From assembly GCF_009939195.1 (NCBI RefSeq), contig NZ_JAACKC010000007.1:1-64000 (forward strand): DNA of 64,000 nucleotides. Direction: 5' to 3'. The notes beneath the pieces are model-generated. The model ran no database searches, was not told the DNA's origin, and was given only the letters and a program-made list of their open reading frames with translations. The position numbers and the translations under genes are program-made. Positions 1-8,510 of this stretch are shown here, piece by piece; within the stretch, counting starts at the first letter, position 1; the number at the start of each line of letters is the position of its first letter. The DNA is from Acinetobacter kanungonis (lineage in GTDB: Bacteria > Pseudomonadota > Gammaproteobacteria > Pseudomonadales > Moraxellaceae).

Positions 1-481
1 CACAGCAGAAGGCACCGTCACAGCGGGAAACGCGTCAGGCATCAATGACGGTGCGGCTGCTGTACTGATTGCTTCAGAAGCAGCAATTGAACAGTATCAA
101 CTTAAACCGCGTGCCAAGATTATTGCTTCTACGGCAGTCGGTGTAGAACCGCGCATCATGGGCTTTGCTCCAGCACCTGCAATCAAGAAACTCCTCAAAC
201 AAGCCAATCTGACGATTGAGCAAATGGATGTGATTGAGCTGAATGAAGCTTTCGCTGCACAGGCACTTGCCGTCACGCGTGACCTCGGTTTAGCCGACGA
301 TACCATGCAAGTGAATCCAAATGGTGGTGCAATTGCGATTGGTCATCCACTCGGGGCTTCAGGTGCGCGTTTGGTGACGACAGCAATGAATCAATTGGAA
401 CAAACCGGTGGCACTTATGCCCTGTGTTCAATGTGTATCGGTGTCGGTCAAGGCATTGCGCTGATTATTCAGCGCGTTTAA
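1..481 (+). CDS. catF: 3-oxoadipyl-CoA thiolase, C-terminal part (5' end outside window)
   Basis: The reading frame enters at base 2 and gives the last 159 residues of a thiolase. Visible family motifs are NEAFAAQ, GGAIAIGHPLGASGAR with the catalytic His, and CSMCIGVGQG with the second active-site Cys. Thiolases of this group cleave 3-oxoadipyl-CoA to succinyl-CoA and acetyl-CoA, the last step of the beta-ketoadipate pathway. The gene is followed directly by an enol-lactonase and then a terminator. That matches the catIJFD order known from Acinetobacter; in the pca operon pcaB lies between pcaF and pcaD. The cat rather than pca assignment is therefore inferred from gene order, and only the 3' part is seen. 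Confidence 0.85.
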   Translation, partial: TAEGTVTAGNASGINDGAAAVLIASEAAIEQYQLKPRAKIIASTAVGVEPRIMGFAPAPAIKKLLKQANLTIEQMDVIELNEAFAAQALAVTRDLGLADDTMQVNPNGGAIAIGHPLGASGARLVTTAMNQLEQTGGTYALCSMCIGVGQGIALIIQRV

Positions 482-506
482 CAAATCATAACTATTTAAG
501 ATATTT

Positions 507-538
507 CCCCTCCCTTTTTTAAAGGGAGGTCGGGAGGG
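507..538 (+). promoter_or_regulatory. Hairpin overlapping the catD ribosome-binding region
   Basis: CCTCCCTTT (509-517) and AAAGGGAGG (521-529) form a perfect 9-bp stem with a 3-nt loop. The same C-rich arm (508-514) can alternatively pair with GGGAGGG (532-538), which is the Shine-Dalgarno of catD five bases before its ATG. The two pairings exclude each other. There is no T-run, so it is not a classic terminator. It could also be a dispersed intergenic repeat. Confidence 0.45.
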
Positions 539-543
539 ATTTT

Positions 544-1320
544 ATGCCAACATTTATTTCAAATGATGCAACCATCAATTATCAAACCTTTGGCGATGCC
601 AGCAACCCTGCACTGGTATTTTCCAATTCATTAGGCACCAACTATGGCATGTGGCAGCAGCAGTTTAATGCTTTAAAGGATCAGTTCTTTGTGGTGTGTT
701 ATGACACGCGTGGTCATGGTGCTTCATCGACGCCCACAGGTCCGTACAGCCTGCAGCAGTTGGGCGAAGATGTGATTCAGTTGCTGGATCATTTACAGAT
801 TGCAAAAGCCTCCTTCTGTGGAATTTCTATGGGTGGCTTAACTGGTCAATGGCTGGCAATTCATTATCCAGAGCGTTTTAGCCATGTGGTGGTGTGCAAT
901 ACCGCAGCCAAAATTGGTCAGGAACAGGCGTGGCTGGATCGTGCGGCATTGGTCCAAGCCCAAGGTTTACAACCGATCGCAGATACCGCAGCATCGCGAT
1001 GGTTCACAGCTCCCTTTATCCAAAGTCATGCTGCAGTGGTGTCTCATCTTCAAAACGACTTGGCAGCTGGCAGCGCCGAAGGTTATGCCAACTGTTGTGC
1101 GGCTTTGGCTAAAGCGGATGTGCGAGAGCAACTGAAACATATTACTGTGCCCGTGTTAATTGTTGTGGGTCAGCAAGACCCTGTGACTACCGTGGCAGAT
1201 GCGCAGTTTATGCAGAATCAGATTCCGAATAGTCAATTGGTAGAAATTGATGCTTCGCATATTTCTAATGTGGAGCAGCCTCTAGTGTTTAATCAAGCCC
1301 TGCAACAGTTTCTTGTTTAA
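544..1320 (+). CDS. catD: 3-oxoadipate enol-lactonase
   Basis: This 258-residue alpha/beta hydrolase hydrolyses the enol-lactone of 3-oxoadipate in the cytoplasm, just before CoA activation and thiolysis. The nucleophile elbow is GISMGG with Ser95. The acid is Asp212 in GQQDP and the base is His239 in SHISN. An oxyanion-type NSLG segment lies near residue 28. The length is normal for the family. It starts 62 bp after catF, with a GGGAGG ribosome-binding site that may be masked by the upstream hairpin. It is the last gene of the operon and is followed by a terminator. Enol-lactonase fits better than other hydrolases because of the thiolase neighbour. Confidence 0.88.
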   Translation: MPTFISNDATINYQTFGDASNPALVFSNSLGTNYGMWQQQFNALKDQFFVVCYDTRGHGASSTPTGPYSLQQLGEDVIQLLDHLQIAKASFCGISMGGLTGQWLAIHYPERFSHVVVCNTAAKIGQEQAWLDRAALVQAQGLQPIADTAASRWFTAPFIQSHAAVVSHLQNDLAAGSAEGYANCCAALAKADVREQLKHITVPVLIVVGQQDPVTTVADAQFMQNQIPNSQLVEIDASHISNVEQPLVFNQALQQFLV

Positions 1321-1330
1321 TCTTGACATA

Positions 1331-1360
1331 AAAAAGCCTCAGCAAATCTGAGGCTTTTTT
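1331..1360 (+). terminator. Bidirectional intrinsic terminator between catD and gcdG
   Basis: A 12-bp stem (1331-1342 with 1348-1359) with a 5-nt loop is flanked by A and T runs, so it can stop transcripts from both convergent operons. Confidence 0.9.
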
Positions 1361-1402
1361 ATCTAAAATCGGAAATCCGTTGAAGCAAATGCTTTTTAAT
1401 GC

Positions 1403-2629
1403 TTAGGCTATTTTAACTTCAATCACACCAATTGCCTTTAACCGCTGTAATTCATGTTCCGATTTAAATTGAGACAATACAGACAAAGTATGTTCTCCCA
1501 ATTGCGGCGGTGCATGATGATATTCCACAGGTGTTTCTGATAATTTAATCGGTGAACCAATCATCTGAAACTCTGGATTAAGCGGATGTTGTATATTTAC
1601 CACCATTTCCCGATGTTGAATCTGCGGCTCTTGTAAAGCTTCAGCAACAGAATTGATTAACCCAACAGGCACTTTAAAGGCATGAATCGCACTTACCCAT
1701 GACTCAGCATTTTGCTGTAAAAAATGCGCGGATAATAATTCAATCAACGCTTCACGGTGACGAACTCGATCTTGATTACGATTAAAACGCCCATCCTCTA
1801 GTAATGAGGTATAACCAATTGCGATACAAAAATCTTTAAATTGCTTATCGTTACCACACGCCACAATAAACTCTTGGTCTTTTGCATAAAAAGTTTGATA
1901 TGGAACAATATTCGGATGGCTATTGCCCATACGCTTTGGTGATACACCTGTGGTCAAATAATTCATGCCTTGATTGGCTAAACCAGCGACCTGAACATCT
2001 AACAATGACAAATCAATGTGCTGCCCTCGTCCAATCTGGTGACGAGCCAATAGTGCAGCCTGAATTGCAATCGTGGCATATAAACCCGTTTGAAGATCCA
2101 CCACAGCGACACCCACCTTTTGTGCACCACGCCCCGAACTTTCTTCTTCACCTGTGATACTCATCAATCCAGACATGCCTTGAATGATAAAGTCATACCC
2201 CGGTTCAGCCGCACGTGGTCCTGTTTGCCCAAAACCTGTGATCGAGCAATACACCAGATTTGGGTTAAGCGCACTCAAAGTCTCATAATCCAATCCATAT
2301 TTCTGTAACGAACCCGCTTTATAGTTTTCAATGACTACATCAGCCGTTTTGACCATTTCATGCAAAATGGCTTGTCCCTCTGAACGTGTAATATCAATCG
2401 CAACCGAATATTTATTTCTATTTGCAGATTGGTAATAACCCGACTCACGAGTAGGCTGACCCTGAGCATCACGCATCCACGGCGGTCCCCACATACGTGT
2501 GTCATCACCACATTGTGGTCGCTCAATTTTAATCACTTCAGCGCCCAAATCAGCCAGAATTTGCCCACACCATGGGCCCGCCAAGACACGACTCAAATCC
2601 AAAACACGGATTCCCTTTAACGCTCCCAT
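1403..2629 (-). CDS. gcdG: CaiB/BaiF family CoA-transferase, probably glutarate CoA-transferase
   Basis: This 408-residue class III CoA-transferase opens with GIRVLDLSRVLAGPW and shows the N-terminal Rossmann segment (GAEVIKIERP) and the SGYY/NRNKYSVAID region of the family. The catalytic Asp is probably in VVDLQTG near residue 177. It lies 109 bp downstream of glutaryl-CoA dehydrogenase on the same strand, as in the gcdHG pair of pseudomonads, where the partner activates glutarate from succinyl-CoA. An AAGGAG site precedes the ATG. The family is clear. The glutarate substrate is inferred from the neighbour. Confidence 0.82.
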   Translation of the reverse strand: MGALKGIRVLDLSRVLAGPWCGQILADLGAEVIKIERPQCGDDTRMWGPPWMRDAQGQPTRESGYYQSANRNKYSVAIDITRSEGQAILHEMVKTADVVIENYKAGSLQKYGLDYETLSALNPNLVYCSITGFGQTGPRAAEPGYDFIIQGMSGLMSITGEEESSGRGAQKVGVAVVDLQTGLYATIAIQAALLARHQIGRGQHIDLSLLDVQVAGLANQGMNYLTTGVSPKRMGNSHPNIVPYQTFYAKDQEFIVACGNDKQFKDFCIAIGYTSLLEDGRFNRNQDRVRHREALIELLSAHFLQQNAESWVSAIHAFKVPVGLINSVAEALQEPQIQHREMVVNIQHPLNPEFQMIGSPIKLSETPVEYHHAPPQLGEHTLSVLSQFKSEHELQRLKAIGVIEVKIA

Positions 2630-2738
2630 TATGTGCTCCTTAATCCTGCATCTTCATTTACTTTTAATTTTTTAAGACAAACTTGCCCTCAAGATGCTCT
2701 TACGAGCATCCTGTTTTGAGCAAAAGGAAGTTTTTAAA

Positions 2739-3953
2739 TTAGAATGCCGCAAGTCCTGTCTGCGCACGACCAAGAATCAGTGCGTGCACATCATGAGTTC
2801 CTTCATACGTATTCACGACTTCTAAATTCACCAGATGACGAGCAACACCGAATTCATCACTGATACCGTTACCACCCATCATGTCCCGGGCTAAACGAGC
2901 AATGTCTAAAGCCTTACCACAGTTATTACGCTTGATGAGAGAAGTTCCTTCAACCGAAGCAATTCCTTCATCTTTCATACGTCCAAAACGTAATGCAACT
3001 TGTAAACCTAAAGCAATTTCAGTTTGCATATCCGCCAATTTTTTCTGAATAAGTTGGGTTGCCGCTAAAGGACGACCAAATTGTTTACGGTCCATCGTAT
3101 ATTGACGTGCGGTATGCCAACAGAACTCTGCTGCGCCCATCGCACCCCAAGCAATGCCGTAACGAGCGCTATTTAAGCAGGTAAATGGACCTTTTAAGCC
3201 ACGAATTTCAGGGAAAGCATTTTCTTCTGGTACGAATACGTTATCCATCACAATTTCACCCGTGATTGATGCACGTAAACCAACTTTGCCATGAATTGCT
3301 GGTGCTGAAAGCCCTTCCCAACCTTTTTCTAAAATAAAGCCGCGAATGTCACCAACATTGCCTTCTTCAGACACTTCTTTCGCCCAAACTACAAACACAT
3401 CTGCGATTGGACTATTGGTAATCCACATTTTGGCACCCGATAAACGATAACCACCTGCAACTTTTTTAGCACGTGTGATCATACTTCCTGGGTCTGAACC
3501 ATGATCAGGCTCAGTCAAACCGAAGCAACCAATGTACTCACCGGATGCTAGTTTTGGTAAATATTGCTGTTTTTGTTGCTCTGTACCAAATTCATAAATG
3601 GGCACCATCACCAAAGAACTTTGTACGCTTGCCATAGAACGGTAGCCTGAATCCACACGTTCAATTTCACGCGCAATTAAGCCATAACTCACATAATTTA
3701 AACCCGCGCCACCATATTGTTCTGGAATCGTTGGGCCTAATAGGCCAAGCTCGCCCATCTCACGGAAAATACTAGGATCAGTTCGTTCATGACGAAACTG
3801 CTCCAATACACGTGGCATCAACTGTTCCTGACAATACGCATTCGCCGCATCACGAATCATGCGTTCTTCTTCAGTCAGTTGCTGTTCAATTAAAAATGGA
3901 TCTTTCCAATCAAATTGTACACGTGTCGCTTTTGTATTCACCATTTGGTTCAT
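2739..3953 (-). CDS. gcdH: Glutaryl-CoA dehydrogenase
   Basis: This 404-residue acyl-CoA dehydrogenase has the FAD-binding stretches [13 protein letters not shown] and KMWITNSP. The catalytic Glu is in [12 protein letters not shown], where glutaryl-CoA dehydrogenases carry it. The enzyme oxidises and decarboxylates glutaryl-CoA to crotonyl-CoA in lysine, tryptophan and glutarate breakdown, passing electrons to ETF. The start ATG has an AGAGGAT site; an in-frame ATG three codons later is possible. It heads a two-gene minus-strand operon with gcdG and is divergent from a LysR regulator. Confidence 0.92.
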   Translation of the reverse strand: MNQMVNTKATRVQFDWKDPFLIEQQLTEEERMIRDAANAYCQEQLMPRVLEQFRHERTDPSIFREMGELGLLGPTIPEQYGGAGLNYVSYGLIAREIERVDSGYRSMASVQSSLVMVPIYEFGTEQQKQQYLPKLASGEYIGCFGLTEPDHGSDPGSMITRAKKVAGGYRLSGAKMWITNSPIADVFVVWAKEVSEEGNVGDIRGFILEKGWEGLSAPAIHGKVGLRASITGEIVMDNVFVPEENAFPEIRGLKGPFTCLNSARYGIAWGAMGAAEFCWHTARQYTMDRKQFGRPLAATQLIQKKLADMQTEIALGLQVALRFGRMKDEGIASVEGTSLIKRNNCGKALDIARLARDMMGGNGISDEFGVARHLVNLEVVNTYEGTHDVHALILGRAQTGLAAF

Positions 3954-4072
3954 TGCATCCTCTGCTAGGTCTTGTTATCTGTATTGATGCTATGCTGGAA
4001 AAACAAATAATTCAAACGATGAATTCGCATGCAGATATGCTTAAATCACATATCTTATTTCATGTTCACATA

Positions 4073-4088
4073 TTTATAAGGTTATAAA
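4073..4088. promoter_or_regulatory. Dyad in the gcdH-gcdR divergent region
   Basis: The sequence TTTATAAGGTTATAAA is a perfect 7-bp inverted repeat around GG. It lies about 120 bp upstream of gcdH and 87 bp upstream of the LysR gene, where LysR regulators normally bind. Function as an operator is inferred. Confidence 0.4.
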
Positions 4089-4174
4089 GTGGTAAAAAAT
4101 ATATTCCTGCGCTATTTTGAGATTATCTGAACGGCGTGTTTTATGCTGTTTTAAAATATCCTAATGATCCAGCC

Positions 4175-5149
4175 ATGAGTATGAGAAGAAAAATTCCATC
4201 CATGCAGAGCCTGCTCTGCTTCGAATCTGCGGCCAAACATGCCAGTTACACGCATGCCTCGCAAGAACTATCGATGACCCAAAGTGCCATCTCGCGTCAA
4301 ATCCAGCAATTGGAAGATTTTTTAGACATTCAACTGTTTACCCGTACCCGACATGGCATGGAACTGACTGTTGCGGGAGCGCAATACTATGACGTGATAA
4401 AGCCCTATTTAATTGGCTTAGAAAAAGCCACACAGGAAGTTATGTCGCATAAGGGTTTAGGTGGTACGCTCAAGCTCGGGGTCGTTCCGACCTTTGCGAC
4501 ACGTTGGTTACTCCCGAAATTACACGTCTTTAATGCACGTTATCCCGAAATCACCATTCACTTAGAGACCAGCACCAAACCTTTTTTGTTTAATGAGCAA
4601 ATGTTTGATGCAGCCATATATGCAGGTACTGAGCAACAAATTCATCATTGGCCTGGCATCCAAACCCATTTTTTAATGCAGGAAGATGTTGTTGCAGTTT
4701 GTTCTCCAGCGCTGATTGAGAAATACTTTCCTAATGCCCAAAAACTAAGTCCACACAATTATGATTTAACTCCAGATCAAATTGCACAACTGCCCTTATT
4801 ACAGCAAACCACACGCCCGACGATCTGGCAGGAATGGTTTGAAGCTCATCACATCCAACATGCGAAAGCCGATGTAGGTCAGCGCCATGAATTGTTCTCC
4901 ATGCTCGCTGTTGCAGCATCGCATTCCATGGGTGTTGCGTTAATTCCTCAAATGCTGATTGAACAAGAACTCCATCATCAAGCGCTTGCAATTGCCAGCA
5001 ATAGTCTATTACCAAGCAATCGTGCTTATTATTTAGTTCATTCGAATCAGCAACCTTCACCAATTTTGAATAAATTTGTTGATTGGATACAACATGAAGT
5101 AAAGTCAATTTCAGTCATGAATGCCGATTCGGCTCAAGCAATACGATGA
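4175..5149 (+). CDS. gcdR: LysR-family transcriptional regulator of glutarate catabolism (GcdR-like)
   Basis: The N-terminal winged helix-turn-helix reads SYTHASQELSMTQSAISRQI, followed by the linker helix and a periplasmic-binding-like effector domain (GTLKLGVVPTFATRWLLP). From the ATG at 4175 the protein is 324 residues. A longer GTG start at 4136 is open but adds an atypical tail, so it was not used. The gene is divergent from gcdH, so activation of gcdHG in response to glutarate or a CoA ester is the natural inference. It ends 9 bp before the sirtuin gene, so the two may be cotranscribed. Confidence 0.85.
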   Translation: MSMRRKIPSMQSLLCFESAAKHASYTHASQELSMTQSAISRQIQQLEDFLDIQLFTRTRHGMELTVAGAQYYDVIKPYLIGLEKATQEVMSHKGLGGTLKLGVVPTFATRWLLPKLHVFNARYPEITIHLETSTKPFLFNEQMFDAAIYAGTEQQIHHWPGIQTHFLMQEDVVAVCSPALIEKYFPNAQKLSPHNYDLTPDQIAQLPLLQQTTRPTIWQEWFEAHHIQHAKADVGQRHELFSMLAVAASHSMGVALIPQMLIEQELHHQALAIASNSLLPSNRAYYLVHSNQQPSPILNKFVDWIQHEVKSISVMNADSAQAIR

Positions 5150-5158
5150 GGGAATGCT

Positions 5159-5857
5159 ATGCAAAACTTAGTGGTATTTTCAGGTGCAGGCATGAGTGCT
5201 GAAAGTGGCATTCAAACCTTTCGTGATCATGATGGTCTTTGGGAAAATTATAATATTGAAGATGTTGCCACACCTGAAGCATGGGCAAGAAATCCGCAAT
5301 TGGTTCAAGACTTTTATAATCAACGTCGCAAGCATATTTTACAAGCTCAGCCAAATCGTGCACATCAACTAATTGCTCAATTACAACAGCACTATCATAT
5401 CAATGTCATTACGCAAAACATCGATGATTTACATGAGCGTGCAGGGAGTGACAATGTCTTGCATTTACATGGCAATATTCGCCTTGCCAAAAGTTCTGGA
5501 CCAAATGCTGAATATTCAACAGAATTTTATCCAATACAAGGTTGGGAACTTAATTTAGAAAAGAATCTTTGCCCCGAGGGCTATCCACTCCGCCCACATG
5601 TGGTCTGGTTTGGTGAGGCCGTACCCGCCTATGCAGAAGCACAAGAAATTGTGCAACAAGCAGATATTTTTATTGTGATTGGTTCCAGCTTGGAAGTTTA
5701 TCCCGTTGCAGGATTAATTCATGAAATTCCACAGTACTGTCAGGCATATTATATTGACCCCAAAGCGCATCGACCAAGTATGCCCACACAGTATCAACTT
5801 ATTGCAAAAACGGCGACAGAAGGCATGCAACAATTATTTGATGTGTTAACAGCTTAA
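5159..5857 (+). CDS. Sir2-family NAD-dependent protein deacylase without zinc cysteines
   Basis: This 232-residue sirtuin has the NAD motif GAGMSAESGI (9-18), TQNID (85-89), the catalytic His104 in HLHGN, and LRPHVVWFGE. FYNQRRK carries Tyr53 and Arg56, the pair that lets SIRT5 and CobB accept succinyl or malonyl lysine. The four zinc-binding cysteines usually found between residues 110 and 145 are absent; only Cys138 is there. A GAGGGA site precedes the ATG, 9 bp after gcdR. Acyl-CoA-rich glutarate catabolism next door makes removal of acyl-lysine marks plausible, but this is inference. Confidence 0.82.
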   Translation: MQNLVVFSGAGMSAESGIQTFRDHDGLWENYNIEDVATPEAWARNPQLVQDFYNQRRKHILQAQPNRAHQLIAQLQQHYHINVITQNIDDLHERAGSDNVLHLHGNIRLAKSSGPNAEYSTEFYPIQGWELNLEKNLCPEGYPLRPHVVWFGEAVPAYAEAQEIVQQADIFIVIGSSLEVYPVAGLIHEIPQYCQAYYIDPKAHRPSMPTQYQLIAKTATEGMQQLFDVLTA

Positions 5858-5909
5858 ATAAGCACTCGAAATACATCCAAATGATTCCGAGGCTCGTTTT
5901 ATTTCAATC

Positions 5910-6689
5910 CTACGCACCGTATTGCTGTTTCAGATATTTCACAATTTTTGCCGATTCAAACATCTTCACTTGCGTGTTTGGATCGACCAGATATGGAACT
6001 TGAATATCACGCCCCATCAGTTCGACCACCTTTTCACGCTTGCCTTCTTTAATTGGAATATATTTGCCGGGTTTCAAGCGTAATACCGCAGGTCCCATAT
6101 CTTGCCAGCGCTCTTTGGCAACATTATGAAAGACAAACGGCAATTCGAGTTCAGTCAGTACCCCACGCACCACACGTGTAAATGGACTGGCTTCAAAGCC
6201 CCATAATTCAAGCATTTGTTCAGGTGCTGCACGATCAATAATTCTTTTATCAATCCAAACACCCCGCGCGCCATTAATCAACGTTCCTGCCAAAGCCACC
6301 ACAGGCAACTTTGGATAATGTGCAAATTTTTTTGGAGTCTTGCCTGTACGCCCATAATGTTTAAACAGATGATGAATAATCTGCTGTGACTCATACATGT
6401 GCGTCGACGTATTTTCATCAATCAAGAATGGAAACTGCGTTTTCCCACCTTGTTGTTTTACAATTTGACGATACTTGTTTCCACCTTTTGGACAAGGATA
6501 AACCTCATAATCCAAATTAAGTAAAGTTAAAACTTCTCGCACACGGCGACAAAATGGCGAACCTTCAAATTCATAGAGTTTTAATGCTTTCTCAGGTTGT
6601 TTGGGAAAGGCTGTACCCGACACACCTCGACCACCTTCAGCCAAAGAAGAAGCCAAGGCTTGAATGACTTTAATTTGATGGTTCACCAT
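5910..6689 (-). CDS. Tandem thioredoxin-fold (GST N-terminal-like) protein
   Basis: This 259-residue protein holds two copies of a glutathione S-transferase N-terminal or glutaredoxin-like domain. The first is around residues 36-115 (LYEFEGSPFCRRVREVL) and the second around 160-258 (LWGFEASPFTRVVRGVL). Each copy ends with a YESQQII or FESAKIV segment typical of this fold. The first copy keeps Cys in SPFC; in the second it is Thr. No GST C-terminal helical domain follows. AAGGAC precedes the ATG. It lies 24 bp downstream of rraA on the same strand. The enzymatic role is unknown. Confidence 0.75.
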   Translation of the reverse strand: MVNHQIKVIQALASSLAEGGRGVSGTAFPKQPEKALKLYEFEGSPFCRRVREVLTLLNLDYEVYPCPKGGNKYRQIVKQQGGKTQFPFLIDENTSTHMYESQQIIHHLFKHYGRTGKTPKKFAHYPKLPVVALAGTLINGARGVWIDKRIIDRAAPEQMLELWGFEASPFTRVVRGVLTELELPFVFHNVAKERWQDMGPAVLRLKPGKYIPIKEGKREKVVELMGRDIQVPYLVDPNTQVKMFESAKIVKYLKQQYGA

Positions 6690-6713
6690 ATATTGTCCTT
6701 TTTCTCGTTCGTC

Positions 6714-7238
6714 TTATAATTCGACCAATTGTTCTTTAGCCACCACAATGCCGTTGTTGTCGGCATAAATATAATCACCAGATTGGATGGTCACACCACC
6801 AAAATAAAGTGGAATATCTGTTTCGCCTATGCCTTTACGATTACTTTTTTGTGGAATTGCAGCCAATGCATGCACACCCAAATCTAGTACTGCAATTGCG
6901 TCTACATCACGCACACAACCATAAATAATCACCCCATTCCAGTGATGATTCACAGCAGATTCAGCAATCAAGTCTCCCATAAGTGCACAGCGCATTGACG
7001 CACCACCATCGACCACAAGAACTTTACCTGTACCGTCCGTCGCCAATAACTCTTTCACACGGGAGTTATCTTCAAAACACTTTACAGTCACCACTTGACC
7101 ACCAAAGCTTTTACGTGCGCCATAGCTTTTAAAGAATTTACCATCCATTGATGGCGTCACCACCTGAAGTTCTTTTTCAGGATTATCATCCAGTAAATCA
7201 CAAGTTACAAAAGGTACAGTTGCCACTTCTCTCTCCAT
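6714..7238 (-). CDS. rraA: RraA family protein (RNase E regulator / aldolase fold)
   Basis: This 174-residue protein matches RraA across its length: the T-D-D-P like start, SFGGQVVTVKCFED, VLVVDGGASMRCA and GVTIQSGDYIYADNNGI. E. coli RraA binds RNase E and dampens mRNA decay. The same fold includes hydroxymethyl-oxoglutarate aldolases, which need Arg-Asp in a GxxRD segment. This copy has GCVRD, so an aldolase activity cannot be excluded. The start codon overlaps the stop of the upstream gene (TAATG), indicating translational coupling. Confidence 0.82.
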   Translation of the reverse strand: MEREVATVPFVTCDLLDDNPEKELQVVTPSMDGKFFKSYGARKSFGGQVVTVKCFEDNSRVKELLATDGTGKVLVVDGGASMRCALMGDLIAESAVNHHWNGVIIYGCVRDVDAIAVLDLGVHALAAIPQKSNRKGIGETDIPLYFGGVTIQSGDYIYADNNGIVVAKEQLVEL

Positions 7239-7921
7239 TATTTGGCTTTTTGTATGCGTAAATTATCATAAATTTCAAACTTTTCAGTTTGAGATTGGGC
7301 TGCCACGACCATAGTATGAGCCACTTGTTCTGCGGTCACTGGCTTATATTTAAAAGAATCAGGCACTAAATGCGACATCTTCTGATATAAACGTTGCGTT
7401 GCACCTTCTAACACGCGCTGTTCAGATCGCTCACCCAATAAGAGTGAGGGTTGCAGTATAGAGGTCTTGTACAACGCCAACTCTCGAATATGCTGTTCAA
7501 GCTCACCTTTCACCCGATTATAGAAAATCGGCGATTTTGCATTGGCTCCCAGTGCACTCACCAACAGATAATGGATTTCTCTTTCTTCCAACAAATCGGC
7601 AAAGTGCGCATTAATTTCATAATCAATATTATAAAACTGTGCTTTAGACCCTGCTTTTTTCAACGTTGAGCCTAAACAGCTAAACGCATGAGTATGACCT
7701 TGGATATCTTCATCATTGAGCATTAAAAAATCTTCAAGCACAAATTGATGCACTTTTTCCTTCTGACTTAATTGCACATCATAATGCCGTACGACTGCCG
7801 TAATTTGTTCGCAACTGGCTAATTCATTTAATTGTTTTATTAAGGCTCGACCAACTAAACCTGTTGCGCCAATCACTATTGCCTTTTGAATCGGATTTAT
7901 CATTTTTTGATCATTCTCCAT
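7238..7921 (-). CDS. NAD(P)-binding Rossmann-fold oxidoreductase-like protein
   Basis: This 227-residue atypical short-chain dehydrogenase starts with the dinucleotide motif IGATGLVGRALI and has the SCLGSTLKKAGS, NIDYEIN and YLLVSALGANAKS segments seen in the HTATIP2/semialdehyde-like NAD(P)-binding group. The usual YxxxK is represented by FYNRVKGELE. The ATG at 7921 was kept; an ATG six codons later is equally possible. It is cotranscribed with rraA through a stop-start overlap. The substrate is unknown. Confidence 0.75.
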   Translation of the reverse strand: MENDQKMINPIQKAIVIGATGLVGRALIKQLNELASCEQITAVVRHYDVQLSQKEKVHQFVLEDFLMLNDEDIQGHTHAFSCLGSTLKKAGSKAQFYNIDYEINAHFADLLEEREIHYLLVSALGANAKSPIFYNRVKGELEQHIRELALYKTSILQPSLLLGERSEQRVLEGATQRLYQKMSHLVPDSFKYKPVTAEQVAHTMVVAAQSQTEKFEIYDNLRIQKAK

Positions 7922-7992
7922 GATTTATTAGTAATCTAACGTTTTCTTTAACATTTTTCTGCATCTAAAATGTTGTCAAAGCATGTCAAGAC

Positions 7993-8021
7993 TTGACTTC
8001 GTAGTCGTGTTTAATCAAAAT
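7993..8021 (+). promoter_or_regulatory. Possible rpsT promoter
   Basis: TTGACT at 7993-7998 lies 17 bp from CAAAAT at 8016-8021, giving a leader of about 90 nt to the GTG start. The -10 matches the consensus at only four of six positions. Confidence 0.3.
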
Positions 8022-8118
8022 ATGGCACTTGTTTACGGGCTGGTGATAGTTCTGCTGATGTTGGTTTTCAGTTTGAATTGCAGCCCGCCCAGACCAATCT
8101 AATTCAAGGAGTGCACGA

Positions 8119-8385
8119 GTGGCAAACTCTGCTCAAGCAAAAAAACGTGCTCGTCAAAACGTTAAAGCACGTAAACACAACGCAAGCTTGCGTTCTATGG
8201 TTCGTACTTACATCAAACGCACAGTAGCTGCTATCGCTGCTGGTGACCACACTGTTGCTACAGAAGCTTACAAAAAAGCTGTTCCTGTAATCGACCGTAT
8301 GGCTGATAAAGGCATCATCCATAAGAACAAAGCTGCTCGTCATAAGAGCCGTTTAAATGCACAAGTTAAAGCTTTAGCTAACTAA
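8119..8385 (+). CDS. rpsT: 30S ribosomal protein S20
   Basis: This 88-residue basic protein ([20 protein letters not shown], then [11 protein letters not shown]) is S20, which binds 16S rRNA during small-subunit assembly. Translation starts at GTG 8119 behind AAGGAG with 7-nt spacing. Rare start codons are a known feature of rpsT in E. coli, where S20 limits its own translation. The gene is monocistronic, with its own leader and terminator. Confidence 0.97.
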   Translation: MANSAQAKKRARQNVKARKHNASLRSMVRTYIKRTVAAIAAGDHTVATEAYKKAVPVIDRMADKGIIHKNKAARHKSRLNAQVKALAN

Positions 8386-8397
8386 TTTGCTGTATTG

Positions 8398-8422
8398 AAA
8401 AAAGCCCATCAGGGCTTTTTTT
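8398..8422 (+). terminator. rpsT terminator
   Basis: AAAGCCC (8401-8407) pairs with GGGCTTT (8412-8418), with flanking A and T runs, 12 bp after the rpsT stop. Confidence 0.9.
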
Positions 8423-8510
8423 ACGTCTGTAGATTTATCTCCAACCTGTTCCATTCAAATATTTCACCAACTAAAGCCCCTCCACCAAGCATTGTGAAGG
8501 AGCCATCAGC

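Noticed and set aside
1..1320. Assignment of the first two genes to the pca operon
   Set aside because: In Acinetobacter pca operons pcaB separates pcaF and pcaD; direct thiolase-lactonase adjacency with a terminator fits the cat operon.
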